From a virus, in IMG/VR virus record IMGVR_UViG_3300046665_000306, positions 56,499 through 120,498 of that record: a stretch of 64,000 bases of DNA. The stretch is one strand, 5' to 3'. The notes beneath the pieces were generated by a model. It made no database searches and was not told where the DNA came from. It was given only the letters and a program-made list of their open reading frames with translations. Below are positions 39,487 to 47,706 of the stretch, piece by piece (within the stretch, counting starts at the first letter, position 1; the number at the start of each line of letters is the position of its first letter). A program made the position numbers and the translations under genes.

Positions 39487-39741
39487 ATGCAGCGAAATAT
39501 GTTTGGACTAAAAATTATTGAAAATATGGACGACATGGTAGAAGCCATGGAAGATTACGAAATTGATGAATTTTATGTAACTCTTGAAAAGGACAGAGAA
39601 TCCAGTGGTTGGAAAGCCTTCTTTTTTCTAACAGTTGATGGCGAATCGTTAGCAGAAACTGATTCATGGTTCACTAGTAAAGCTGAACTGATTGAAGATA
39701 TCGTGTCTGTTTTTGGCGAAGATGTAGATATTTTGAATTGA
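39487..39741 (+). CDS. Unknown acidic protein (84 aa)
   Basis: Start MQRNMFGLKIIENMDD behind GGAAG. Very acidic alpha/beta protein. Follows the primase-helicase by one base; ends before the next cassette. Confidence 0.6.
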   Translation: MQRNMFGLKIIENMDDMVEAMEDYEIDEFYVTLEKDRESSGWKAFFFLTVDGESLAETDSWFTSKAELIEDIVSVFGEDVDILN

Positions 39742-39753
39742 ATTATTGAGAAT

Positions 39754-39793
39754 GAAGATTCCGCTTGACAAAAGCGGAATCTTCTGTTATAAG
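39754..39793 (+). promoter_or_regulatory. Promoter inside a 13-bp hairpin cassette
   Basis: Perfect repeat GAAGATTCCGCTT/AAGCGGAATCTTC (39754-39784), 5-nt loop GACAA. The -35 TTGACA (39765-39770) spans the loop; 17 bp later is TATAAG (39788-39793). Drives the NadM-Nudix and NAMPT genes. Could also terminate upstream transcripts, though there is no T tract. Confidence 0.75.
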
Positions 39794-39830
39794 TCGAATG
39801 TTAAATGAAATGGCAAGAGAAGGAGTTTCT

Positions 39831-40901
39831 ATGCCGGGTATTAAATACGACTACGGCGTCTTCATTGGACGCTATGCACCAATGCACGACGGTCATTTTA
39901 AAGTAATGACCGAAGCACTTGAGCAATGCGATTATTTGATCGTAGTTTGCGGTTCCGATAATATGGCGCGGAACACCAGAACCCCCTTCACAGCATTAGA
40001 GCGTCAACACATGATTCGTCTAGCCACGAATCATAATGAACGGATTCTGCTTACAAGTGTTGGCGATTATCCTTACAATGATAATCTCTGGCTCGCAGAG
40101 GTTCAGCGCGCCGTAAATGAAGCCATCGTGTTGAACGAAAAGCAGCACACAGTTAGTTACACGAATAAAGGCTTTAAAGATTATAACTACAAAATAGCTT
40201 TGGCCGGAATGCACAAAGATGCCAGTAGTTTTTATCTGAAGAAGTTCCCTCAATACGAATCTATTGCAGTGACGCCTGACATGATCGGGAGTGTTGTACT
40301 GAGTGCTACCGAAATCAGGACAAAACTTTTCACCGGAGCGTTTGATACGGTGAAGCACTTGCATCCAGAGGTACAATCCCTAATTCTTGGTGACATGAAT
40401 GCGCGCCCTGATATTTGGGACAGGCTTCGATCCGATTGGGAATATGAACTAGGCTACGAAGCGAAATGGGGCAAAGGTCCACACACCACGGTAGACAATG
40501 CTGTGATCCAAGCCGGTCATATCCTTCTCATCCAGAGAGGGAATGAGTATGGCGAAGGTCTATATGCTCTTCCGGGTGGTTTTGTAAATCGTGAACGATT
40601 GCTTCACGCAGCTGTTCGAGAACTTCGCGAAGAGACTAAACTAAAAGTACCTGAGAAGGTTCTTTTTGGCTCATTAAAGGCTGTTAAGGTCTATGATGAT
40701 CCATTTAGGAGCAATCGCAGTCACATCATCACTCACTGCCACAAATATGTGCTTGAAGATGTGAGCGCTGGCCTTCCCAAAGTCAAGGGTAGTGATGACG
40801 CCAAATGGGCAGGTTGGGTGCCTATTTCTGAACTAAAACAAATGCGTGGTCAGTTCTTTGAGGACCATGAGAGTCTTATCCAGTCAATTTTAACAGCATA
40901 A
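39831..40901 (+). CDS. NadM-type NMN adenylyltransferase-Nudix hydrolase
   Basis: 356 residues. Residues about 5-180 are a nucleotidyltransferase: GVFIGRYAPMHDGHFKVM (H-x-G-H), NTRTPF for the nicotinamide, and SATEIRTKL (ISGTxIR-like). Residues about 215-350 are a Nudix hydrolase: GGFVNRERLLHAAVRELREE fits G-x5-E-x7-R-E-x2-E-E. The first domain makes NAD+ from NMN and ATP; the Nudix part may remove ADP-ribose or sense NAD. Known as the NadM-Nudix fusion. AAGGAG before the ATG; upstream open frame is promoter. The NAMPT gene follows in the operon. Confidence 0.85.
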   Translation: MPGIKYDYGVFIGRYAPMHDGHFKVMTEALEQCDYLIVVCGSDNMARNTRTPFTALERQHMIRLATNHNERILLTSVGDYPYNDNLWLAEVQRAVNEAIVLNEKQHTVSYTNKGFKDYNYKIALAGMHKDASSFYLKKFPQYESIAVTPDMIGSVVLSATEIRTKLFTGAFDTVKHLHPEVQSLILGDMNARPDIWDRLRSDWEYELGYEAKWGKGPHTTVDNAVIQAGHILLIQRGNEYGEGLYALPGGFVNRERLLHAAVRELREETKLKVPEKVLFGSLKAVKVYDDPFRSNRSHIITHCHKYVLEDVSAGLPKVKGSDDAKWAGWVPISELKQMRGQFFEDHESLIQSILTA

Positions 40902-40916
40902 ATGAAGGAGCTTCAT

Positions 40917-42320
40917 ATGTTTAAACGTAATCCCGTAATCTCAACAGACAGTTATAAAATTTCACATTTTAAGCAGTATCCTCCCGGTACTACTGAAGTA
41001 AGCTCATATATTGAATCTCGCGGCGGGCCATTCAATAATGTTGTCTTCAATGGCCTCCAAGGCTTTATGATGGAGAAACTTGAAGGTCCAAGAATTACCA
41101 TCGAAGACGTTTTCAACGCAGAAAAAGTCGCGGAAGCTCATGGCGAACCTTTCAACAGGGAAGGTTGGGAGCGTATTGTTTATAAGCACGGCGGCATGTA
41201 CCCTGTAGAGATTCAAGCCCTTCCCGAAGGATTTGTGACACGTCCCGGCGTTCCTTTGGTACAAATTAAGAACACTGATCCTGAACTTCCATGGCTGACT
41301 TCTTATCTGGAAACTTCTTTGCTGCGCTCGATATGGTTCCCGGTAACGGTAGCCTCTCTCAGCCGTTCTATCAAAGAAGTTATTTATGATAACCTGAAAG
41401 CGACTTCTGATAATCCAGAAGCCGAACTTCCGTTCAAGCTGCACGATTTTTCGGCTCGCGGCGTATCTTCTCAAGAAAGTGCAGAGATTGGCTCAACTGC
41501 TCACCTCCTAAACTTTATGGGAACGGATAGCATTGAGGCAATTCCTTACTTGCAATACGTCTACGGCTATGCAGACATGCCGGGATATAGCATTGCTGCA
41601 TCCGAGCATAGCACTATCACTAGTTGGGGCAGGGAAAATGAAATTCTTGCCTACAGTAACATGATTGAGCAATTCGGCGGCGAAGGAAAAATCTACGCCT
41701 GCGTCAGTGACAGTTACGATATCTATAAAGCTGTGACTGAAATGTGGGGCAATGTGCTCAAGGAAAAGATTATCGCTAAAGGTGGAACCTTGGTGATCAG
41801 GCCAGACAGCGGTGATCCTGTAGAAATCACGCTTGAAGTCGTGAAGCGATTGGATGACGCATTTGGCAGCACCATTAATTCTAAGGGTTACAAGGTTCTA
41901 CATCCCTCGGTTAGAATTATTCAGGGTGATGGAATTAACATTGATTCTATTAAAGCGATAGGTGAAAACTTTAAAGCCAATGGATATAGTGGTTCCAATA
42001 TAGCGTATGGTATGGGCGGCGCTCTTCTTCAGCGAATTGATCGTGACACGATGAAATTTGCTATGAAGGCAAACGAAATTGTAGTCAATGGCGAACCTCG
42101 CGAAGTCTACAAAGACCCTGTTACTGACACTGGCAAGCGCTCCAAGCGAGGTAGACAAGCCGTTGTAGCTTCCCATCATGGACACATTGTGATCCCTGAG
42201 AAGGATTGGATAGGCACAGGAGAACATAACTTCCTACAGCCTGTGTTCCGAGACGGCGTTATTCTAAAGCGTTGGACTTGGGATGAAGCTAGGGCTTACG
42301 CCTCGTTAAACACTATGTGA
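40917..42320 (+). CDS. nadV: Nicotinamide phosphoribosyltransferase
   Basis: 467 residues, full length for NAMPT/NadV. Family signs: TDSYKISHFKQYPPGTTEVSSYI at the start (substrate-binding Tyr/Lys/Pro), YIESRGG, DFSARGVSSQESA (near 185), SIAASEHSTI with the catalytic-region His, and VIRPDSGDPVE (phosphoribosyl binding, near 300). It joins nicotinamide and PRPP to NMN, which the enzyme upstream turns into NAD+. Together they equal the two-step 'NARP2' NAD+ rebuilding route described for phages that resist NAD-depleting defences. AAGGAG six bases before ATG. A strong terminator follows. Confidence 0.9.
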   Translation: MFKRNPVISTDSYKISHFKQYPPGTTEVSSYIESRGGPFNNVVFNGLQGFMMEKLEGPRITIEDVFNAEKVAEAHGEPFNREGWERIVYKHGGMYPVEIQALPEGFVTRPGVPLVQIKNTDPELPWLTSYLETSLLRSIWFPVTVASLSRSIKEVIYDNLKATSDNPEAELPFKLHDFSARGVSSQESAEIGSTAHLLNFMGTDSIEAIPYLQYVYGYADMPGYSIAASEHSTITSWGRENEILAYSNMIEQFGGEGKIYACVSDSYDIYKAVTEMWGNVLKEKIIAKGGTLVIRPDSGDPVEITLEVVKRLDDAFGSTINSKGYKVLHPSVRIIQGDGINIDSIKAIGENFKANGYSGSNIAYGMGGALLQRIDRDTMKFAMKANEIVVNGEPREVYKDPVTDTGKRSKRGRQAVVASHHGHIVIPEKDWIGTGEHNFLQPVFRDGVILKRWTWDEARAYASLNTM

Positions 42321-42331
42321 TCTAAAACATT

Positions 42332-42354
42332 AGCCCGCTTCGGCGGGCTTTTTG
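42332..42354 (+). terminator. Rightward terminator
   Basis: AGCCCGC-TTCG-GCGGGCT followed by TTTTGTTG; a classic UUCG tetraloop terminator closing the NAD operon. Confidence 0.9.
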
Positions 42355-42373
42355 TTGTCCTGAATATAAGTCA

Positions 42374-42398
42374 AAAAGAAGGCCCGCTGACGCGGACC
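42374..42398 (-). terminator. Leftward terminator
   Basis: Minus strand GGTCCGC-GTCA-GCGGGCC then TTCTTTTT. Closes the leftward island. It faces the 42332 terminator. No gene is seen in 42399-42450. Confidence 0.8.
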
Positions 42399-42450
42399 TA
42401 CACTAGTTTATTGAATTGTTGTCGCACTACTTTTGTGAATAGTATTAGAG

Positions 42451-42624
42451 TTAATCTAGAACCACAGCCAACGCTGAAGCGGTAACTATTGCGGTAGTCA
42501 ATAAGAGCGCAGGCATTCTATATTGCTCGTTCTCCCAATGCCCGATTGTTATGAACCAGCTGAAAAAGAACACGACCCACGGCGTAAGTAGTATCATCGC
42601 TATCAGAGAGCAGATGTGACTCAT
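42451..42624 (-). CDS. Small membrane protein (57 aa)
   Basis: Two hydrophobic segments (about 5-27, 38-56) separated by WENEQYRMP. TGATG coupling to the gene before it. Confidence 0.6.
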   Translation of the reverse strand: MSHICSLIAMILLTPWVVFFFSWFITIGHWENEQYRMPALLLTTAIVTASALAVVLD

Positions 42625-42761
42625 CACCAATCACCCTCTTCATCGGCCTTACCAACGATCCAGCTGTAACTCTCATCATCTTCAGGGTCGTTCAACGCTT
42701 CCATGATCTCGGCATATTCATCAAGAATGTCTGATTCGCGTTTCGTGACTGGATTACCCAT
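42624..42761 (-). CDS. Unknown acidic protein (45 aa)
   Basis: MGNPVTKRESDILDEYAEIM; acidic throughout. AAGGAGAACG before its ATG. Confidence 0.6.
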   Translation of the reverse strand: MGNPVTKRESDILDEYAEIMEALNDPEDDESYSWIVGKADEEGDW

Positions 42762-42885
42762 GAATTTCGTTCTCCTTGATTAAGTCTTTCAGTTCTTTTT
42801 GGTAAACTTCGTTGCCCGTTGTGTCATACATGTGGCAAAGAAAATCGATGATGCTTTCGAGTTGGTCTTTTTCTGCGTTATCCAT
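42754..42885 (-). CDS. Unknown small protein (43 aa)
   Basis: MDNAEKDQLESIIDFLCHMY; helical. 8-nt overlaps with neighbours on both sides. Confidence 0.55.
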   Translation of the reverse strand: MDNAEKDQLESIIDFLCHMYDTTGNEVYQKELKDLIKENEIHG

Positions 42886-43267
42886 AGACTTCTGTTAGGT
42901 TCCTGATTGCTGTTTTGATGTAGTTGTCGATCTTGGGCGCACGTTGTGGCAGTTCGGAAAGGCCGGTGCCTAGGCCGTCGAGAGGGATGATCAGTATGCC
43001 GTCAAGCGCGAGATGCTCATAGACCGGCTCCATATCAACGAGATAATGGTCTTCAAATAGATCGAAGTCATCATCGCTGAAAAAGCTGTTGTCATATTGA
43101 GAAGGGAGTTTCTTTGTCGCGATGCCAACGGCGTTAGGTTCGCCCCGCATTTCTTTTGCCTGTCCACCTAAGCCTTGACGCTTCAGGTTGTCTCCGAAGA
43201 GATATAGGACGTGGGGATTGGCTTGTAGATCGACGCGGTAAATAAATTTCTGGAAGATTACTGGCAT
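42878..43267 (-). CDS. FGDN/GxGGQA-motif protein
   Basis: 129 residues. YLFGDNLKRQGLGGQAKEMR, GEPNAVGIATKKLPS and a late IPLDGLGTGLSELPQRAP. This set is widely conserved in phages and bacteria; the Gly-rich loops recall macro-domain ligand sites, which bind ADP-ribose, but that is only likeness. If correct it would fit the NAD theme next door. Confidence 0.65.
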   Translation of the reverse strand: MPVIFQKFIYRVDLQANPHVLYLFGDNLKRQGLGGQAKEMRGEPNAVGIATKKLPSQYDNSFFSDDDFDLFEDHYLVDMEPVYEHLALDGILIIPLDGLGTGLSELPQRAPKIDNYIKTAIRNLTEVYG

Positions 43268-43404
43268 TTTGCAACGGTCTCCGTGGCGATTTTCTCTGCC
43301 TGCTCTTTTGTTAGTTCCGTGCTATGCATAATGATTTTGGTTAAATCGTTTCTAAGAAATGTCGTTAGTGTTTTCTCAGAAAATACTTTACTTTTTTTGA
43401 TCAT
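43258..43404 (-). CDS. Unknown small basic protein (48 aa)
   Basis: MIKKSKVFSEKTLTTFLRND; start chosen for GAGGA five bases before it. Earlier in-frame starts lie in the neighbour. Helical. Confidence 0.5.
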   Translation of the reverse strand: MIKKSKVFSEKTLTTFLRNDLTKIIMHSTELTKEQAEKIATETVAKCQ

Positions 43405-43561
43405 TCGTATCCTCATTTTCAATGCGTTTAAAACCATGTACGGCACAATCTTTGTGATACCGTGCCACTATCTTACCGTCTGGCCTTATAAAGTCAACCG
43501 CTTCAGATGGTTTAATGTTGCCTTGAACAGGGTCACAGGAGCAAATTTTTTCTTCAGTCAT
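43388..43561 (-). CDS. Cys-bearing small protein, first gene of the island (57 aa)
   Basis: MTEEKICSCDPVQGNIKPSE, later HKDCAVHGFKR. C-x-C and a C-x-x-H could bind one zinc. Directly downstream of the leftward promoter of pair 2. Confidence 0.6.
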   Translation of the reverse strand: MTEEKICSCDPVQGNIKPSEAVDFIRPDGKIVARYHKDCAVHGFKRIENEDTNDQKK

Positions 43562-43577
43562 TATGTTTCTTTTTGTA

Positions 43578-43606
43578 TTGACTTTTTGATTATGACGTGA
43601 TATCTA
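43578..43606 (+). promoter_or_regulatory. Rightward promoter of divergent pair 2
   Basis: TTGACT (43578-43583), 17 bp, TATCTA (43601-43606). The -10 is exactly the same 6 bp used by the leftward promoter. Confidence 0.6.
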
Positions 43607-43629
43607 ACACACTTATTAACGAAAGTCAA
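43601..43629 (-). promoter_or_regulatory. Leftward promoter of divergent pair 2
   Basis: Minus strand TTGACT (43624-43629), 17 bp, TAGATA (43601-43606). Confidence 0.6.
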
Positions 43630-43636
43630 GAGTTAA

Positions 43637-43861
43637 GTGATTATAATTTATAATAATTTTGAGTGGGTCTATTTCTCGGAGCAGTTTGATTACTACATTG
43701 TCTCAGGTTATGTCATGACTTGTCCCTGCCCCGTCACTGGTGATCCAATTATTCACGACGTTATTGTTGACGAAATTTGGGACGTGGAACAAAATAATAA
43801 CTTGACAAATGTGATCGGACATGATTGGATAGCCTCGAATTTAGATAATCGCATATATTAA
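43637..43861 (+). CDS. Unknown protein (74 aa)
   Basis: GTG start. MIIIYNNFEWVYFSEQFDYY, then CPCPVTGD. Beta-rich. First gene of the rII operon. Confidence 0.6.
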   Translation: MIIIYNNFEWVYFSEQFDYYIVSGYVMTCPCPVTGDPIIHDVIVDEIWDVEQNNNLTNVIGHDWIASNLDNRIY

Positions 43862-43874
43862 TTAGGCATTTTTA

Positions 43875-46019
43875 ATGAAAACAAATACAGTAGCTAATGA
43901 TGACGTGCTGGTTCATGGCGCGCGGCAGACCAGAAAGTTTAGCATCGCGGCTAATGGTAAAGCCTTCAAAATTCTTATCGACGGCATTTACTCAAATAAA
44001 ATTCAAGCCATTGTCAGGGAAATTTCTTCTAACGCTTTTGATGCACATATCGGGGCGAATAGGAGCGAAACTCCTTTCGATATTCAACTTCCCAATCTTC
44101 TTGATCCAAGTTTCAGCGTCAGAGATTATGGCACCTCACTGTCTCACGAAGACATTATGGGTCTTTATACCACTTTGTTTGAAAGCACGAAAGAGGATTC
44201 TAACGATGAAATCGGTAAGTTTGGTCTCGGATCGAAGACGCCATTTGCCTATACCGACAATTTCACTGTAACAGCCTTTCTTCGTGGCACGAAGCGTGTC
44301 TATGCTGCATATATCGATGTCAAGGGCGAGCCTAATATCTCCCTCATGGCTTCGGAAGACACGGACGAACATGATGGCCTAATGGTTTCATTCCCGGTTA
44401 ACTCCAAGGATTGTGAACGCTTCAGGGTTGAATGTGAAAAAGTAGTCGAAGGTTTTGATATTAAGCCAAATATTCGTGGCGCTAAAATCTCGTTGAAGCG
44501 CCACGGCGAGACCATCAAAGAAGGCTCTAACTTCAAGGTCTATCCTAATGGCGGGGCGCGCGCCAAGCAAGGCTGCGTAATTTACCCCATTGATCTTGAC
44601 GCCCTGCCCTCATTGACACAGCAGCAGAAGAATATCCTGACTTCTGATATTTTAATTGATTTTCCAATTGGCGAACTTGATATCACGCCGAGCCGCGAAA
44701 TGCTGAGCTATGACGATATCACGATCCAGAATATTTTGGATATGGCTGAGAAAATTGACGCCGAAATCTTAGGCGATATGGAACAGCAATATTCTAAGAT
44801 GAGAACTATGCATGAGGCGCGATGCTTCATGACAAGGCATAAAAATGCTGCACTCAAGACTATCAGCAATTTCGCAACCAATCTACGGTTCAACGGCAAG
44901 ACCGTGTCCAGCCATTCCAACATGCAGCGCGACAAGCTTAAAAAAATCTACGGCGCAAGCATTTATAATGTTGATGGCTATGACATTAGGAACTTGAAAA
45001 CGCTAAAATACAAAGGCGATAAGGGTTATGTTACGAGTTGGGACGTTGATGAAGGAACGATGTTTCTTGTCGAAGATTATCGTGACCCTAATAAGGCAGT
45101 TAAACTAGTCAATGCAAGGATTCGCAACAATTTAGGTGATCATACCAATATCGTCTGGATCAGAGATTACGGTATGACGGACAAGCAATTTAGGCAGTTG
45201 CGTAAGCTACTCGGCTACCCACCTAAGTTTTATAAACTTTCGGACTTCCAACTCCCGGTTCGTGAGAAGACTGTCAGGTCTTACAATTATGACCCTGTGC
45301 CTCGCATCGCGCGCCACGAAATCCGTGCCGAGAAAGTGAATAGTAGCAACCAGACCTACGAATATATCTTCGATCTGAATAATCTCTCGCAAGACACCAA
45401 ATATCTTTTTTTCTATAAGGGATATTTCTTAAGCAATGAGGCAGATGCAGACAGCGGCGTAGTCAATATTAATAACTATTTTACCAAGGAAGAGCTTGAC
45501 AGTTTTATCGTTGTTCGTAATAAGCACTTGGAAAAAATTAAAAAATTAGGATTCACCAATGCTTTGACCGAAAAGCGTGACGCACTTGAGCAAATTCTCG
45601 ATTTCCAAGCGTTTAACGCGCGGGCTGAGTTAGATAAAGAAATGAACCATTGGATTAAAAAATATGCCAATGACTTAAGTGCTTTAGAGTATGACAGTGA
45701 CACTTCGTTTAAAAAAGTGCTTGACTTTTTACGTAGATATGCTAATAACGATGAGAGTGACACCAACAGCGCTAACATTGCGTTGTGGAAACGACTCGTT
45801 CCTCTCTCAGCCTATGTCGCTAAAAAAGATGAATTCCCTGTAGAATTCACAGGTGCTGACACTCTCAGCTATTGGGTAGATAAATTTAAAGCGGATTACC
45901 CTCTCGTAAATCTGTATCTCCCGACATATACCAGCAGTGAATTTTACAAAAATTTAGAACATATTTTTAATTACATCAAAATGGTTGACAAAGAAAATGG
46001 CCAAAATATTATTACATAA
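43875..46019 (+). CDS. rIIA: RIIA-like GHKL ATPase
   Basis: 714 residues (T4 RIIA 725). The N-terminus has a GHKL ATPase fold: N-box REISSNAFDAH (Glu 49, Asn 53), G1 RDYGTS (83-88), G2 GKFGLGSK (114-121). The rest is alpha/beta and helical with no transmembrane helix. In T4, RIIA with RIIB acts at the inner membrane, lets the phage grow on lambda rex hosts and affects lysis timing; biochemistry is unclear. rIIB follows one short gene later, the T4 order with an insertion. Confidence 0.9.
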   Translation: MKTNTVANDDVLVHGARQTRKFSIAANGKAFKILIDGIYSNKIQAIVREISSNAFDAHIGANRSETPFDIQLPNLLDPSFSVRDYGTSLSHEDIMGLYTTLFESTKEDSNDEIGKFGLGSKTPFAYTDNFTVTAFLRGTKRVYAAYIDVKGEPNISLMASEDTDEHDGLMVSFPVNSKDCERFRVECEKVVEGFDIKPNIRGAKISLKRHGETIKEGSNFKVYPNGGARAKQGCVIYPIDLDALPSLTQQQKNILTSDILIDFPIGELDITPSREMLSYDDITIQNILDMAEKIDAEILGDMEQQYSKMRTMHEARCFMTRHKNAALKTISNFATNLRFNGKTVSSHSNMQRDKLKKIYGASIYNVDGYDIRNLKTLKYKGDKGYVTSWDVDEGTMFLVEDYRDPNKAVKLVNARIRNNLGDHTNIVWIRDYGMTDKQFRQLRKLLGYPPKFYKLSDFQLPVREKTVRSYNYDPVPRIARHEIRAEKVNSSNQTYEYIFDLNNLSQDTKYLFFYKGYFLSNEADADSGVVNINNYFTKEELDSFIVVRNKHLEKIKKLGFTNALTEKRDALEQILDFQAFNARAELDKEMNHWIKKYANDLSALEYDSDTSFKKVLDFLRRYANNDESDTNSANIALWKRLVPLSAYVAKKDEFPVEFTGADTLSYWVDKFKADYPLVNLYLPTYTSSEFYKNLEHIFNYIKMVDKENGQNIIT

Positions 46020-46341
46020 TACCTATGGCTACTACTGGCTCCCAAAAGAAATCGTTATGCGTTATCTGGAACTAGCAGGTCTGTCATATATTTTTGACCC
46101 TGATGGTGGGTGGAGCAACGAAAAGAAATGGACAGTTAACGGCAAGCCGTTTGATCCAGACGATGAAATCGAGCGTCACGACACTTTACTTGTCCAAGCC
46201 GTGGAAGAATTCGAAGACTCTTTCGGGAGTCATTTAAACATTGAAGAAGTACCAGCTGGTACGCATTACATGATTGAAGATTATGACGGAAAAGAAATGA
46301 TCCGTATTCGAGAAAATATTAATTGGAGAATAGCAGAATAA
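45997..46341 (+). CDS. Unknown protein between rIIA and rIIB (114 aa)
   Basis: MAKILLHNTYGYYWLPKEIV; acidic alpha/beta. Overlaps rIIA by 23 nt and rIIB by 1 nt (TAATG). In T4 the two r genes are adjacent, so this is an addition that may belong to the same function. Confidence 0.65.
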   Translation: MAKILLHNTYGYYWLPKEIVMRYLELAGLSYIFDPDGGWSNEKKWTVNGKPFDPDDEIERHDTLLVQAVEEFEDSFGSHLNIEEVPAGTHYMIEDYDGKEMIRIRENINWRIAE

Positions 46342-47306
46342 TGACTTTTGGATTTGTACAAACTGGTCGCGGCGGCGTCAATCTTTTCTTTGGCGCTAAG
46401 CCAGTTGCGGTAGACCCGACCCACCTCTATTATAACGAAATTTTGGAAGAATTGAAGAAAGGTGCAACGTCTTGGAGCGTGGATCGACTCAAGGAGCTTT
46501 CCAACATCCCTGAAGCGATTAAGGGCCTGCTTTATGGTGACGTAACTGTCACAGATGGTGAAATTTATTATAAAAATCACGTCGTGCATAACACTCTGAC
46601 CAACAAAATGATCGAACTGATTCGCGAAGGTTGGGACGTTGGTATTTGGGCCAACTTCTTGAATAATGTGATGAAGAACCCTTCACAAACTGCTGTTGAC
46701 GAACTATATCTGTTTCTTGAAGCGGCGCAAATGCCCCTCACATCAGATGGCCACTTCCTAGCATTTAAGAAGGTACGCGATGACTACACCAGTATCCACG
46801 ACGGAAAGACCGATAATAGTATTGGGTCAAAACCTTCTATGCCTCGCGAAGAAGTCGATCCCGACCGTGACCGTCATTGCAGCCGTGGTCTTCATTTTTG
46901 TGCTCATAGTTACTTAGGTTCTTTCGGTAGCACCGTAGGTCATCGTGTCGTTGTGGTTAAAATCAACCCCGCCGATGTTGTCGCCATCCCTTCAGATTAT
47001 GCTAATGCAAAGGGTAGGGCTTGGACCTATGAAGTCGTAGATGAAATTGATAATCCCGGCAAGGGTGAGCGTGACAAGCGTTTCAATGTTGCGGTAGATG
47101 ATTCGTGGGACGCTCCCGAGGAACTAGCCCTTGGTGATACTCCTAGTGATCTTCTCTTTGGCGACATTTATACCGCTAAGGAAATCCTTGACAAGGTGAA
47201 CGAAGTAGGGTCTGTCAGGGGTGCGGGTCGAGCCCTTGGAATCGCTAAGTCAACTTTTGGCGATTGGGTTAAGAAGGCTAAGGAAATCGTTTCACAGGAG
47301 GATTAA
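46341..47306 (+). CDS. rIIB: RIIB-like protein
   Basis: 321 residues (T4 RIIB 312). Conserved stretch: LTSDGHFLAFKKVRDDYTSI, DNSIGSKPSMPREEVD, then HCSRGLHFCAHSYLGSFGS and VKINPADVVAIPSDYANAKG, all as in T4 RIIB. The C-terminus ends in a helix-turn-helix-like segment (GAGRALGIAKSTFGDWVKKA). Partner of RIIA. Translational coupling through TAATG. Confidence 0.9.
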   Translation: MTFGFVQTGRGGVNLFFGAKPVAVDPTHLYYNEILEELKKGATSWSVDRLKELSNIPEAIKGLLYGDVTVTDGEIYYKNHVVHNTLTNKMIELIREGWDVGIWANFLNNVMKNPSQTAVDELYLFLEAAQMPLTSDGHFLAFKKVRDDYTSIHDGKTDNSIGSKPSMPREEVDPDRDRHCSRGLHFCAHSYLGSFGSTVGHRVVVVKINPADVVAIPSDYANAKGRAWTYEVVDEIDNPGKGERDKRFNVAVDDSWDAPEELALGDTPSDLLFGDIYTAKEILDKVNEVGSVRGAGRALGIAKSTFGDWVKKAKEIVSQED

Positions 47307-47660
47307 ATGAAATTTCGTTACAAGATGGCTTTAGGACTGGCGGCTTTTTTGGCAGTCACCTATGGCGTGCGATACATATATGTAGCTGCGACGACAACCA
47401 CAGTCACTGACCTATTTGTTAGGGACAGTGAGAGGGTTTGCGACAAGACTGGCAAGGATTGCAAGTACCTAGCCTTTGGACAGAACGAGACTTACGAAAA
47501 TGTAGATGAATGGGTTTTTGCAAAATATAATTCGTCTGATGTTAATAAAGTTCTTGTCAAGGGCAATAGCTGTAGGCTCAAGGTTCACGGCTTCAGATTT
47601 GGTTATATGTCATGGTACAGAAATATTATCACGGCGGACTGTGTACCAAATACTAAATAA
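47307..47660 (+). CDS. Exported or anchored protein (117 aa)
   Basis: N-terminus MKFRYKMALGLAAFLAVTYG with basic end and hydrophobic core; four Cys in the outer part (VCDKTGKDCKY, SCRLKV, ADCVP) may form two disulfides. Follows rIIB without gap. Function unknown. Confidence 0.65.
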   Translation: MKFRYKMALGLAAFLAVTYGVRYIYVAATTTTVTDLFVRDSERVCDKTGKDCKYLAFGQNETYENVDEWVFAKYNSSDVNKVLVKGNSCRLKVHGFRFGYMSWYRNIITADCVPNTK

Positions 47661-47661
47661 A

Positions 47662-47677
47662 TGAGCGCTTCGGCGCT
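47662..47677 (+). terminator. UUCG hairpin
   Basis: GAGCGC-TTCG-GCGCTC, then CCTTCCC without a T run. May stabilise the mRNA end or weakly terminate. Confidence 0.5.
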
Positions 47678-47706
47678 CCCTTCCCGTTTCAAAATTAAGA
47701 AAAATT

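Noticed and set aside
39765-39830. N-terminal extension of the NadM-Nudix protein from TTG
   Set aside because: It would start in the -35 box; AAGGAG supports the ATG at 39831 and homology begins just after it.
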